Shown: positions 15,001-30,000 of the stretch, in pieces | How positions within the stretch are numbered: position 1 is the stretch's first letter | Layout of the letters: each line of letters opens with the position of its first letter | DNA from: Opisthocomus hoazin | Lineage: Eukaryota; Chordata; Aves; Opisthocomiformes; Opisthocomidae | Reading direction: 5' to 3' | DNA: 64,000 nt | NCBI RefSeq assembly: GCF_030867145.1 | Contig: NC_134454.1 | Location: forward strand, 47,985,830 to 48,049,829 | Translations under genes and position numbers: made by a program | Notes under the pieces: generated by a model | Database searches by the model: none | The model's input: the letters and a program-made list of their open reading frames with translations, nothing else | Told to the model about the DNA's origin: nothing

Positions 15001-18000
15001 AGCAACAGCTTTGAATGCTGGTTTTGAGAGGACATCCTGTGGGCAAGGAGTGGAATGAATGGAGGCGTAAAGGGGACAGTAGTTGGAAGATGGATATTGC
15101 TGACTGATAGGCATTGATAAGAGGGAGGGTGCCTAAATGGGAAATGGAATACCAGTTAAAAACAATAGGATGAGAAGCTTCAGAGAGGCAGTGTAGAAGC
15201 AAAAGATTTGATCCAGAAATAGTATTCTAAAATACTTAATGATGCTTTGTAAAACTTCAACCTGGTACTGTAAAGATACTTGTGTGACTTTAGATTAGTC
15301 AGCACTTTGAATCCAATGGCATGATTACTCTTGGAAAGACAGTAAACACATTTGAATATTTGTCAAATATTCAAATGAAATATATTTGAATATTTATTTA
15401 GGAATAGGAGTATGCATATTTTGGTATTTGTAGGACGTGACCTCTGTTTGCCTTATGCATATGGTAACAAAAAGTGGAATCATGAGACAAAACTTGATTT
15501 ATACCTTTTTTCTGTTTGGAAGAAAACCCCTAGTATACAAAGAAGCAGAAGTACATTAGTGATTTAATTATAGTATATGATAAGAAGGAAATTTCAATAA
15601 GCTCTTTCATAATTGCATTATCAGGGTCATTTATCTAAATATCTTGATGCAGTAACCAAACTGTAAATAAACCTCAGAAGAGATCTATGGTACCCAGATA
15701 ATGGAAACCACCATGTGTCTATTATGAAAGAAACTTGATATGCAGTGCTCTTATATTTTAATTCCAAGAGTAATTGTAGTGTGGTGGTGTATAAGGTATG
15801 CTACTGGGTTTGTGGTTTTGAGGCTAAACTGAAATTAATATTGGAAATTCTATAGTGATTCAGAAATCACAAAAACAAGTGAAGTGACCATCACAAATGG
15901 TCTTTTAGCTTCTTCAAAATTTGGTGAGTGAGTGGATGTCTTCCTTTCTGAAGTAACATTAAGGTTTGTATGTGTGCACTAACAGCTAAAATTTAAATGA
16001 ATATACATATTAGAATTTTATACTTTACCAGAAATGCATAGATATGTATATAAAAAGATTTTTAAAACAAATGTATGTAAAAAGAGATATGAGTGAATTA
16101 GTGTCAGTTATAGTTTGCGTTCAGTTCTTAGCCAGCTTTCCGAAGTAGTTTTCTTTCTTTTAAAGTTACGTTGCAATAAAAGTGCAATAGGTTGAGAAGG
16201 CTTAAAATTTGTCGGCTTCTTCTCTATAAACTGATGTTATTGCTGCATTTTGTTTTTCCACCTTGTCAGCTGAAGTCCATCCCAGTGTCAGAATTACGTT
16301 GCACTCTACAGTCAAAGCCCTGGCTGTGGGATCTCCCTTCCTGCTATTTTCGCTGCAGCGCTGCAGAGCAAATGCAGTTTTAGTGGGTGATGCCGTGACT
16401 CCTGTGTTGCCTGCCAGGATACAAAGCTGGAGACTGCTCTGGTTCCCATGCCCTTGCATTGCCCTCTTGCTGTGCCTTATCCCCAAGTTTTGAGTCTAGC
16501 TGGATCCACGCTCACCTTTCATTGGGAACTGTGCCAAGGAAATAGGCATTAATGAGGGAGAAAGGAGGAAGGGTAGAGAGGGAAAATGGCAAGCTTTTTT
16601 TTCTTGTTGTAATACACTCCAGCTAGGTTACAGTTGGTTCCCTCAGTATTGCCTGTCTTCAAAACTTGTGTTGTTATGGTAAAATTTTTGACATAGTGCA
16701 CACTGATTTTTTCATAATGTTGATGAATTCAGGAGCTTTTTAAACCTCTGTAAAAAGATGTTTTCTGCTTTCAAAATAAGTGTATTCTTCAAAATAAAAA
16801 TACATTTGGCATTTGGTATAGGAAAAAAATTGCGACACTTCTTATTTTTAATTGGTAAACATAAAATTCAGGAACACTGGTAAATGTAAAATATGGAAAT
16901 ACAGGCAACATTTGAAATACAGCAGTGTAGTAGTTTCTTAAAGCTGTTCAATTAATTGCATGTGAATCTGGAATTCAAGAGAACTGGTATTTGGTGGTGT
17001 TACCATCTCAAGTCTGTTGCTGTGTGATCTTGGGCACCGTTTGTATGTTTACTCTTACTTGCGGTTGTTACAGAGCATTCTCTGATGTGAATAAAACACA
17101 GTATATGAGTCTGTTCCTCTTTGTGCCAGTTACTTACATCCTGTAGATACAATGGTGTTTTTCTTATGTCTTTATTCAGTTCTGGTTTGTATTATAAATT
17201 GGTTGGTTAGGATTCTTAATTCTGATAATACAGATACAAAAGTAGTGTAGTTCTATAGAACTTGTGTATGTAATATATTATGTTACAATGTATTTTTCCT
17301 ATTTTGTTTCTTCAATTCTTTTTTTTTCTGAAGAGGCACACATTCTTCAAATATGTACTCAGCTCCAATTCCCTGTGTTAGGATCTTTTTGGTTTAGTGT
17401 GTGTTGTGTCATATGCGTTGTGAATGTTTTAAAAGTGATGGAACAAGCTCCTGGTAGACAGTATGTCTGGTTTGCTGAGCTTCTGTCAAAAATATTGCAT
17501 AGCCTCAGAAGAGATTATTAAAATGTAAAATGCCTTTTCATTTTGCAAAAATAAGAAGATAGTGTCAAGACCATGAAAACCCTGTGAGAATCCCTCCTGA
17601 AATGGATAATCCCTCCCAAACTCCAGAACTGCTGCTGGCCGCAGCAGAATTGTGCTGCCTGCTCTCAGCCTACTACACAACAGGCACATCTTCAAATTGC
17701 CTTGGAGATTTTTGCCCTGTGATATCATTCTTACTTGGAGTGCTTGCAAATGGATTCCATGCAGTCCATTGATCAAAATCTCGTCTAATTAGATAACACT
17801 GGTGAGGTTTGGGTTGTGGTGTTGTTTTTTTTTTTGCTTTTGAACACTAGTGATTAAATTAATATTGATTTTAGTAGTGTAGATTAAATACTAGGAGCTA
17901 TTATCTGTGGTTTGTTGTAGTGAGTACTGTAGAGTGCTGTCTGGCAGGAAAGGGTGGAGAGTTTTTCACTATTGAATATAGCACATTTATTTTGGTCTTG

Positions 18001-21000
18001 TTCAAAAGAGCGATGATTTGATCTTGGTATGTGTGGCAACGTGCTGATGGACCCTTTCTGGTTTATACTCAGCAGTGGGTTGATAGGTCATCAGAGAAGT
18101 ACGTGTGCAAAGACAGGTAGAGCGTCTGAATGGACAGTGGAGAAATGGCTGAATTCAACCATTTAGCCCACAGGACTGAAAAACGTGCTCTTCACTTTCC
18201 ACTGTTTTCGTAGAACAGCAGAATGGCTGGGGGTGGAAGGCACCTCTGGGGATCATCTAGTCTAAGTTTTCTTTTTTGAGAAAAAGAAGAAAAAAAGAGA
18301 TGAACGTGTGTCTGTTTTTGTCTCATCCAGCCTGTTTTTTTCCTCCCTGTGTCGGTGGGAGCTTGGAGCAACGCCTTGCACCAAGCTGCACGCTGTCCTC
18401 CAGACCTCTAGACCGCCGTCTGTAGAGGCTCTCCAACACTAGATGGCACGCGTTCGACGGGACAACTTAGCTGCAGCCCTCTGACAGTGAGGAAAAGCGG
18501 GGTAGAACGTGGGAGTGAGGTGCCGCTTGGTGTTTCCAATGTGGCAAAGACAACTGTGAGAAACAAGGACCTTTTCTAGACAGTGTATTAAAGGCTGCCT
18601 CTTTATTTTCTGAGATTATCATATACGGGTCATAAAAGACCTCATTCTGCCTGTGTGCAATTAAAAAGGAAAAAATCATTCTCGTACTAAATCCAAAACA
18701 CAGCAGCTACTGGGAGGAAAATTAACTCTACTCCAGCCGAAACCAGGACGATTCTCTTTGGTACTTTCTAGCTTGAAACAAATGCATACAAGTTTCCATT
18801 GGAATAGTGTGTCAGGCACTTACAGCTGTTCAGATAAATGCCATTTATAAACACCGTTCCTTCCATGCATCCTGAAGTTCACTGAATGCATTTTATTAAA
18901 CGTGCATTACTCTTGATTGTTCAAGAACTATATTCTTATCAAATCTTCAGGTGCTAACCTGAGAAACACAAAGTGTGAATTTGTGAATTCACACACAAAG
19001 TGTGAAATTAACTTAGGTAAATATACTTTGGGGAATGTGTAAGTATGATTTTATTCTTGGTGCTCTATAAAGTCTAATAAACCTTAGAATTTAATAATAT
19101 GGGTTAGAAAGTAGTATGTTTGCTAGTGCACATTTAATATAACAACTTTCTTAAGTCTTTTGTGTGGTAGCATGATAAAAAGCTTCACTAGTTTAAAAAA
19201 ATACATTTTTTTCACCGAGATACTTAGATTGTACTAGTAACTCTGAAATTCACAGAAGAAGATAATACTGTGTAAAAATGTCTTGGGCAAAAATGTGTGT
19301 GGTGGTGTTAAAGACAAAGGTGATAAAATGAATTTCTGGAATTTAATTTTGAAGATGTAGCAAGAATCTTGAAACATATCCAAAAGAGATTGTCTGTGAA
19401 GAGGAGAGAAAAGCTTTTTGTAAATCTGCTCCCTGTCTCTTGCCTCCAGCAACTGCATGAAACAACTGGTTCTTTCTGTCTGCCACCTTTAGTATTTTTA
19501 GTCATTGTTGTCATAAACAGTTTGGGATCCCAGGTGTTTACATTTGTCAGCTGTTCAGCCTGCTTGGTATCGCTGTGGATCTCCTTCCATGACTTTGACG
19601 TAATTATTTTGAAGAACCTAAGCCTGATAAAGTCTGAGGCTAAGAGTTGATCTGACATTTACAGTGTAATAATTGCAGTGTAATACCATCCATGAGTTAA
19701 GCTGTAAATTATACCGTGGCAGTTGTTTGAGTTGTTTCTTACAGATGGCTAATTTTCTATCGTTTGTTTATCAACAGCCACAAGCAGCAAGCCATCCTGC
19801 CATTTTCAGAATTGTTAACGAAATTTTCAAGTAAGTTTTAAAATTATAGTTGGAAGTGTTTCAAATGATCAGTTTAAACATTGAGGTTTTCTTTCATGAG
19901 AAGGAGGAGTATATAATCTGGGATATATTATAATTTCAGGATGTATTTTTTCTTTAGCTGTATGCTTTAGTGTCCCCTTATGTGTAATATATTGCAAATA
20001 ATGAGAAATGTTAAAAATCTTGTGAAATTTATGTAAAAGTTACATTATAATAATAATTGATATAGCTGACTACATTGCATTTTAGCCATTAAAATTTATA
20101 ATTTATTTTTTACTTCAGTAAAGATTTTTGTTTGCAATATGATTTTGATGTGAAAATTGTAAATGCTGAATTGGCTTAGGCTATGCCAGTGTGAAGATGG
20201 AATTCAGCTAAAAGGTTTGCGCTTACCTGTGCAGCCTCTTTTACATTATGTTAGTAGTCATCAGCATTGATATCAGATGCGCTGTTAATAGCATTAAACT
20301 ATTGATCTGCCTGTTAATAATGAGTTTGGTTTTGAATGCTTTAAAAATATTTTGAAGCAATATGTATTGTTTACCACATGGGGGCTTCCAGTCCTTTGTG
20401 TTCAGTTTCCAGTGGCTTTTCTCTTCACTTCTTATTTTGTCATTCTTTTTAAGTAAATCTGCTGCTGGGGTTATCAGTACTACAGTTTTGGTACAACAAT
20501 AATGTGTTTAGTGACTGACGTTCTTTGTTCATCAAGTGTTTTCCTTCTTAAAAAAGGGCTCCCAGGTGCATGATTTTGGGGGCATTTGTGTGTCTGTGAG
20601 CATGTTTAGATTTGTGCAGGCACTAACAGAAGAGTCTTTGCTGCAGAAACTATATCCTGCTGTATTGTTGCCACTCATCAGCTATTTCTGTGGCAGTTCT
20701 TTCTGTTGCTGTGATCCAGGGTCTGAGCACAGCTAGTGTTTTCTGAATGGCCGAGACCAGTCACTTTCCCAAAGCAAAATGCACCTGAAAATTGATGCGA
20801 CTTCAACAGACCTGTACTAATGTCTTAGGCTGGAGGCTGTATATGGTAATGGTATAGGGAGACAAAATCTGTTCAAGCTTCTTGGCTTATTTAGGGTCAT
20901 GGTATATGAAATATTTTCTCAAAATAACACAAGACTATGTAACTCTTTTTGACCCTTTCCATTTGGTAGACAGTAGAAATGGATGAGATGCTGTTTCTCA

Positions 21001-24000
21001 GATAATGCAGGACTTTGTCCAGCAGCGTATTCCCGTTTCTGCTCCCTTGTTTGCCTTCCATTGTTTCTACTTATTATGCTTGTTCCTCTGTGCTGTTGGT
21101 ATTAAACCCTTAGTTTGTTTTAAAAGTACTGTGCTTCAGGTGCTCTTGCTATTAAGTGAAGCTTTATATGTTAGCTGGCTGTTGGAGAACAATTGGTTTC
21201 TGCAACTTTGTGTTAATTTTTGTTGTATTTGTCTGACATCTTTCCAACTCTTATCAAGTGGTGTGCAGAAATGAAGATACTATTCCAGATGTAGTCACGT
21301 GTCAGATGTTAGAGAGCTGCTGGTAAAGAACGTGTACTGTATTGCTTAGAAACTGTGTTATGTTTCTATACCTGGCAGGAAACTCCTTTTATTTGGAGGG
21401 TTAATGTTCTGTTGGAAGCACAGGTCTAAGCATTGTGTCTCTTTCAGGAATAACTTTTGCTGCTATTTGTGTGCTTTTTGTTGAGATTCATTGTGCTAAA
21501 TTGTTTTCTCTCAAGGATGTGAACTTGTGGTTTTATTTCCCAAGTAGAAGCTGATTTTGTTGCTATGTGCGGCTATACAGAAGTCCACACACTTAGGCAC
21601 TCTTGAGTTTCTGTGTACTATTTCTTGTGTTTATATTAGTGATTATAGGTGCCTGTAGTTTTGTGAAATTTCTACCACAGTAATGTGTTAGCTGTTCTTA
21701 TCTTTTAGATCATTACGGAAAGAATGAAACAATTCTCTGAGAAAAAACTTACATCTCAGTGGCAGCTTACTTTGAATATTTTTTTCTCCATACTATTACA
21801 TGTCTTTCAAATAAGAAAATGAAAATTGCACTTTGCTGTCCATATGTTTTTCTGCTCCCTTTGCTCAAGGTTACGTTATGCCCTATGGAAGGCCAGTTAA
21901 AGCATTCACTTTCCTGAACCTCCAGAGTGGATTTCATGATTTCACCATTGAAAGCACATTGGAATGCATTGGTCCCTAATTAAATCTGTAGCAATTACTG
22001 ATCTAAAGTATGCCTTTGGTATACACTCATTTCTGTTTGTGCTTCTGATTCATTGCTTAATGATCACTAAGGAGACACAGCGGCTGAACAGCAGCTGTAT
22101 TATTTAAGTTCAGTCTCCTTGTGTAATTTTTTAAACATAGAATCACAGAATGGTAGGGATTGGAAGGTACCTCTGTGTGTCATCTAGTCCAACCCTCCTG
22201 CCGAAGCAGGGTCACCTAAAAACATGTAGCTTTTAAATTTGATCAACAACTTTGTTTTGTTCTCTGGCTCCAGTAAGAGTGTTAAATATAACAGTTTAAG
22301 TCAAGATTTTTTTTTTTTTTACCCTTCAGGTATATATCCCAGGAGATCGTACTAGATTGTACGTCCTCTCTAATTTGAGATGGCCTATGGGATGCAGCCC
22401 CAGAAAGCACTGAAATATGCTCAGCTTGTAGGCATGGGAATAGTTGGTTCGAACCCAGTAAGACTGTTCAGATGCCAGATTTGCCTAATAAAGTTGTGGT
22501 AGTCTCTTTTGTCATTTCACACTTTTTTCCCCTGTTGGTAGGGTAGATTATGTATGTCTGCATGTATAATGTATATACTTACTAAATCTAGTATATTTGT
22601 AGGAGTTGCTTTTTTTTTTTTTTTTTTTTTAAGTAAAAATAAAATTTAAAAGGCCCGCAAAGTTAGCATTTCCACACTGGCATAATAAGCTCACACACAG
22701 ATTGAATCTACAGCACAGAAAGAATATACCAATTCTTTTTTCATTTCAATTAACAGTGGTGTGACGGGCAGACTAATTATCTGATCTGTCATTATCTAAC
22801 ATTTCAATGCTTAGGAATGCACTGCTGGAAACTGATGGAGCTTCAGAAGTTATGACCATAATACAGGTGTTTACACAGCTCTTCCTTGAGACTCATCAGA
22901 ATGAAAACAAGCAGGTTAGTCAAGATCCATTTCTTAACATTTCTTTTCAGTGAGAAGATACGAAATTTTGGAAGAAAATAACAATTTCACTGTTAAGAAT
23001 GGTGACTGAATATAATGAGCTGAATAGCAGCATCTCTCTACAGCTGTATATACGTGCCAAAGTTCAGTTCAAAAATTTTCACATGTGAATAAAATTATAG
23101 TGTGAAACCACTATGTAATAGCAATTTACCTGATTTAACCCTGGAGTAATCATGTAACCTAAACTGTGATTTTCACAGGAGCAGTTCCCCTGGTGCTGAA
23201 GTTTCTGCCTGTATAGTGAACATGGTAGTGATCATCCATTTTTGATCAGGAGGATGAAAAAATTTAGACGCATTTTTATTTTGCAGTAGCAGGTTTTTTG
23301 ATAGTAAATGAAACAGAGATGGTAACCCTATCCCTGTTCCCCCAAATAATTGGAAATAGGACACCAAATAGTCAGATTCATCCATTAAAAGGTACAAGAC
23401 ACAGAATACATAATGGTTTTAGTTTCTGGTCTTCAACAGCAGCCTCTCAGAAATTTTTCTTCTGTCTAAAGCTTCAAATTTCTCAGCTTAGTGTCTCTTC
23501 GTCTGCACAGATTTTTATACAGGTCTTAATGAACTGAATTAAGTAGAATTCCTTGTGTACGTATTAATTTGAACAAGAGCAGGATCAGTTTCTCATTTCT
23601 AAATTTTAAAAAGGAGATATGAAAAAGTCTTGTCTTGTTTAGAGGTTGCGAACTTCTTTTCAGGTTCCCAAGTCACACTGTCATGTCACATCCTGACTAT
23701 TTTGTTTGGTGCTTAACTCTAGTTAGTATGAAAGAAGTTTTAATAGCATTCACTTTAGACTTAAGAACCAGTTCCTTTCATGTTTACATCTTTTTGGGGA
23801 GATGGTAGTTAAGAAAATTTTGGTACTGCTTGAACTTGTGACATACTGGCCTTTAATTAGCAGTGTGATTGAATCTGTCTTCCAGTTTCAGGAAATATGA
23901 ATTAAGGATGAAACTACAGCTGTCTTGCTTGATATGTAGGTGTGTGCTGCGCATGTTAATTTCATGCCACCCTGACTACAAGGCAGCAGCACACTGTGTA

Positions 24001-27000
24001 GCCCCAGGAGGGGTGAGTGGGTGGAGAATGAAGGTAAAGTTTCCACACCCAGCAGACACTCAACAGCTAGTCCTGTTGTGCAGGTAATGCATTGGCTTCA
24101 GGGTGAAAGTCCTTCACCTGCTGGCATTACAACATGGACTATTGCCCAGTTTTTTGAAGTGATTTTAGATGTTAAGTTTCCTCTATTTAACATGTATATA
24201 GTTTAATTCATGGAGCTCTAATTAAGGTATTATCTTTAACATTAGAGTTTTAAATCCCTGGTTTCACAGTTTGTGAATCAACCATAATGTTAACTAACAG
24301 CTGGCATGCAAAAATGCAGACACAGACTGCCTCCTAAACTTTGTTGAGATCAGCCAGGTCAGATTTTTTTGTCATATCAATATCATATATACTCATAAGG
24401 TGCCCATCTTTGTGTTGTCTGGATGCCCTTGGCAGGACATAATGTGCTCCATTAGCATTTCACAGAGGAGGGATAAAACCATTAATGACAGAGGATAAAG
24501 AGGGTTCTGGCTGGGTCATCTGAGACCTTAGGAATTTATAGTACAGTCAGTTGAAAAAAGGGTAGGCAAACAGATGTGTCCGCAAAATTTTCAAAAGAAC
24601 CAGGTTATGTCTGGCAGCTACACAGGTTTGCAAGGTAGGAGGAGAACGATTCTCCGTTGCAGTGTAGCAGCTGTCAGAAATAGCCATCTTTTCTAATAAC
24701 TTTGTAGAGAGAGCAAGGTTTGACAGAAAAAAACCTGAAGAGTGTGAAAAAAACAGTGCTACAGGGTTTAGGAATAATTTTGTTTCCTCAGTGTTTTGTG
24801 AGACTGAAAAAGGTACATATGGAACATGGGGTTTAAACCTACTTGGGAAAAAAGACCATTCGTGTAGTCACTGAATAAGAAATTTAAGAATGGGTGTACT
24901 GAGATCACTGTTGGAATAATCCTTTCCATGTTTTGAGCAAGCAGATTTCCTTCAAGTTTGTGATGGTAGTGAAAGCTGACCTAAGGATATGTGGGTCACA
25001 TTACTTATAAATTTATGAGCTTAAAAGTTCATGATTTTATTTGATGGTAATTATAATATCCTCCAGGATTATTGTCTCTTGATCATTTTGGAATTGTCAG
25101 TCGTTTTCACCTGGGAATTTTTTTTTTAATAGCTGGACAGGTATTTTAAGCCAGTGTTCAACTGTCATTTCCTGTTACACGTCACGGCAATTATTATAAC
25201 CAGCCACATCCAAACTTGTTCTGTCTCTTTGTACCTTGTTTTGCACTTTGTGATGCCTATGTACAGAAAGAACTGCCTAAAATACTGTGTTTGTATGATA
25301 GGAAGCAAATATTTTTTGCTTTGCTTAAACAGTATGCTGAAAACTGGTTTTCACTTACTTTACAATACTGTTTTCATCTATAACTCATGCTGCGGGTTGT
25401 CTTGGCTACTACTAACTGTGTCAAGGGCTGCTTTTTCATGGGGATTTTTGGTGCAGGCTAATTGGCTACATGCATACTTTGGTATAGGGATTATTAATTT
25501 TTAATTAACCTAATTCTACTTGACAAGTAGACTTTTAGAGTCTTACTGTAGCAGTGATATGTAGACGGTCTGAGAATACTGTATATATCAGTGTGCTGTA
25601 ATTTCAATTAACTGTTCCTTATGGAACAAAAAAATGAGCAGAGAGAGAATGTGTCATTCCATTGTTTAGAAGATGTATGCATGTATATCCCAAAAGAAAT
25701 GAGTTACTAAATACAATCTTCATTGGATTTAAAAATTTATCACATTTTATAGAGTCTGTATTGCCAGTCTGTGTTTGAAGAGATGATCTATTTGTTAGTC
25801 TCTTATTTGTAAAGAAAGGAGACAGAACAGTTCTAAGGTCATTCGTATGGAGACTTGAAGACTGAAATGACAGGATCATAGAGTGATTGCGGTTGGAAGG
25901 GCCCTCTGGGTGTCATCTTGTCCAATCCCACAGCTCAAGCAGGACCACCTAGAACCAGTTGCTCAGGACAATGTCTAGTTGGCTTTTGAATACCTGCAAG
26001 GACTGAGACTCTATAACCCATCTGGGCAACCTGTGTCAGTGCTCAGTCACCCTCACAGTAAGGAAAAAGAAAAAAAAAAAAAAGTGTTTTCTGATATTCA
26101 TATGGAACCTCCTGTGTTTCAGTATCCATTGCCTCTGGTCCTGTTACTGCGCACCGCTGAAGAGTCTGGCTTCATCTTCTTTGCACCCTCCCTGCAGTTA
26201 TTTATATACGTTGATAAGATCCCTCTTGAGCCTTTTGTTCTCCAGGCTCTCAGCCTTTCCTCATAGGAGAGATGCTCTAGTCCGTTAATCATCCTTGTGG
26301 CTCTGTGTTGAACTCTCTCCAGTATGTCCATGTCTCTCTTGTACTAAAGTCTAGAACTGGACGTAGTACTCCAGGTTTTGCTGCTGGAGTGGCTGTTTAC
26401 CAGTGCCAAGAAGAGGGGAAAGATCACCTCCTTCGACCTGCTGGAAATCCTTTGCCTAATGCAGCTCAAGATACCATTCTCTGCCTTTGCGGCAAAGACA
26501 TGTTGCTGGCTCATTCCACTTGGTGTCCACTAGGATCCCCAGGTCCTTTCCTGCAAAACTGGTTTCCAGCTGGTTAGCTCCCAGCATGTACTGGTGCCTG
26601 TGGTTGTTCCTTCCCAGGTGCACGACTGTACGCTTTCTCCTGTTGGACCTCATGAAGTTCCTGTCAGCCCATTTCTCCAGCCTGTCAAGATCCCTCTGGA
26701 TGGCTGCACAACCCTCTGGCGATTAGAATCATAGAATCATAGAATGGTAAGGGTTGGAAGGGACCTTAAAGATCATCTGGTTCCAACCCCCCTGCCATGA
26801 GCAGGGACATCTTCCACTAGACCAGGTTACTCAGAGCTCCATCCAACCTGGCCTTAAACACTGCCAGGGAGGGGGCATCCACAACTTCTCTGGGCAACCT
26901 GTTCCAGTGTTTCACCACCCTCATGGTAAAGAATTTCTTCCTAATATCTAATCTAAATCTGCCCTCTTTTAGTTTATGGCCATTCCCCCTTGTCCTATCA

Positions 27001-30000
27001 CTACACACCCTTGTGAGAAGTCCCTCTCCATCCTTCCTGTAGGCCCCTTCAGGTACTGGAAGACTGCTATAGGGTCACCCCGGAGCCTTCTCTTCTCCAG
27101 GCTGAACAGCCCCAACTCTCTTAGCCTGTATCAGCCATCTCTCCCAGTTTTGTGTCATCTGCAAACTTGCTAAGGGTACACTCTGCCACATCATCCAGAT
27201 CGTTAATGAAGATGTTAAACAGGACTGGACCCATTATTGACTCCAGGGGTACACCGCTAGTTACCGGACTCCAGCTAGACTTTGTGTCAATCATTACCAC
27301 CCTCTGGACCTGGCCATTCAGCCGGTTTTCAGTCCACCTGAAAGGGAGTTCATATTGCACTTGCACACGCATGCTACACATTAGGCATGCCTGTAGCAGA
27401 CGTTTACAGAACGAAAAAGATGGAAGGTGCTGCTGCTAGTCTCAGTTACCCAGGTGGCAATGTTGACAGTATACAAATCACATACATCCAGACAAATAGA
27501 GGACATCTGTTATCTGTGACTACCCCGCCTTGTGCTGAATCAGATCCTAAGGATTTTAGGCTTCCATTTTTTAACATAAGACAATAATCTACATCACACC
27601 ACCCTCAGATTTTGTTAGATGTTACTAGTTCTTAGTTTAATATGATCCCTGAACCTGTTTACTCTGGAAAATGAAATTAAACTAATTAGCTCTTTTAACC
27701 TCGCATATTAGGGATGAAGGTTTTTGTGATTACAGGGGAAAAGCCTAAGAATATTAAGATGTAATTTTCTTCATATTCTGAATCTTTTTATTAATGCATG
27801 TATTTTAAAAATCCATAAATAATTACTTTTTCTATGTAAGCTTTTCCTAAATATCTCCCTTCTTTCTTTATGCAAAATCCTAAAATTAAGTGTAGAGTTA
27901 CTTTTGTGTTCTCTTGCTTCAGTCTGTATTGCTAATTACTAGTTTAGATGAGATTATTCACTGTGAATTTGTTTTGAAAACTGACCAGAAAGCTCTTAAA
28001 ATAATGATTTTGTATCTTAGCATAAATTTCCACTGAAGGCCTACTTCCCTTACCATCTCCAGCCTCTTGTAACAGCTTTAGTCAGACGTCCTTTTGGTAA
28101 GTTTCTTCATGAAATATTTGCAGTGTTAGCCAACCTGCATGATATGTATATGTCTTCAAATTAAAAAGGATGAAGGCAAAATTTTGCCATTTCCTAAACA
28201 GGATGTGTTGACTTAGCAATTTTGATAATATTATTTTCATGTATTTTTTTGCAGGAACATCTAATTCTTAAGTAACAATATTACAGATGTAACTTTAAAA
28301 AAAACATTCAGTCACAAGTGAATAACACAGAAAGGAATGAAGACAAGTTATTGAGACTGTAAAAATAATAAATATTAATATAATAGCTTATAATATTAGT
28401 AATTGTCATTATGAAGATTTACATATGTGTATTACAAGAAATAGTCTTGCCATTTGTCTCTGAAGCTTGAATTCTGCTGATCTTTTAGATTGCAACCCTA
28501 ATACTTTTTTTCAGGTTTCCTGTTTTCTAGATCAGAAACCACTGCTCAATATGATACAGTTTTTCATGAGCAATAATTTCAGCTCAGTACAAGAGCCTGT
28601 GAGAACTTTACTCCACTGATTATATATTAGTTTTAAGGTAGTATTTGCACAAGGGTACATCAGCCTCATTGGAATATTCCTAGCTGTACTTCTTCATGTG
28701 ACTTTGTCAATGAGTTGTTCTAAGAAGCACACTAATAGATATTGTTGAAAATTGGGATATTTTAAAATGAAGTCATAAATCCTTTGTGATGGCTGAATCA
28801 AGTTGCACAAATCTTAATGCTAGCTTGATATAGTTAATTTCACTGTTCTGTTCTAGTTGGACAGACTAGACTTTTAAGAGTTTTCTTTTCATCCTCCCTC
28901 CTCAGAACTGCCAGCTACACACTCGTCTCAAAACTTGAAGCACGTTTCGGATATGCTTAAAGCATTAGTAGAAGATACAGACATTAGGTAAGCAGTACTA
29001 TATTTTCCAACTTTTTGTCCTTTGTATATGTTACTGTGTGAAAGGTCATGTCATCTGAAGTATTTAGTGGCTACATTTCATCATTTTCTTATTATTCTCT
29101 AAATAGAGCTTTGTTTTAAAGAATAGGATTTATATTACTTACTGAGCCTGAACTTTGTAGCACCTGTAGACCTGACCATAAGCCTCTGAGTAAATGAAAT
29201 CGTGTTGTTCTTTTCATTTCAGCAAATAACTAGCTGTGTAACAGAAATTATTACTTGCGTACTTTCCCATTTCTCTCCCCAAACTTTTAAAACTGGTTCT
29301 GGATTGAAGAATAAGAGAACTCTTCCAACCAGAAAAGCAGGTAGTATTGGAAAGAGCCTGTTATGAGTGGTAGTGTTTGATGAATGAGATTGTACTGGCT
29401 TTCTGCAGGCTTGTGCAAACATCCAAATGTTGAACTTCCTGATTTTTTTTTCATGAAGATACAACCACTAGACTGCAGTATCATTGTTTGTTATATTACT
29501 TTTTGAGCTGACACTCCATGTTTCTTACCTGTTGCCCTTAGCTTTTTTTGTCCAAATAGTTGCTATAATGAATGGTAGTGTTTGTCTACATGAATTCTAC
29601 TTTGGTAGTACATGCTCTAGGACTATATAAAAAGAATGAAAAAAGATACGTCTCTATCTGTTGCTGCCCTGTAATTCTTTTTTATCAGGTGTGTAATGAG
29701 ACCTGACTCACCTACGGCTTGGATAAGAGTCTGCTTAAATCTGCTCTGAGAGTGAGCTTTCAAATAATATTGAACAGGTTTTAAATTCAAAGAAACAATT
29801 TCATTTTGTTTTAAAACCTGAAGAATTTCAACATAAACATGGAACACATAGGCCAGACAGTTTTGCAAAACAAGATACCCAGCTGTCCCCCTGTGTCTTG
29901 CAAGGCAGATACTTGCATCCACGCTTGGTTTCAGATGATTCATGGAGGCTTTTATTTTAGTTGTTGAGTGGCAGCAAAAAAGCTTTTTGCTGTTCCCTCT

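Larger units (their letters stand above)
13812..19777 (+). other. FANCC intron 8
   Basis: The longest intron in the window at ~6 kb. It holds the short CR1 fragment at 18.2 kb, a CpG-containing patch at 18345-18480, an AT-rich inverted repeat at 15349-15377 and a direct repeat of CACAAAGTGTGAA near 18968 and 18995. There is no exon-like sequence that I can support. Confidence 0.85.
22915..28020 (+). other. FANCC intron 10
   Basis: It contains the nested CR1 pair at 25.9-27.4 kb. The rest is AT-rich with no recognised feature. Confidence 0.85.
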
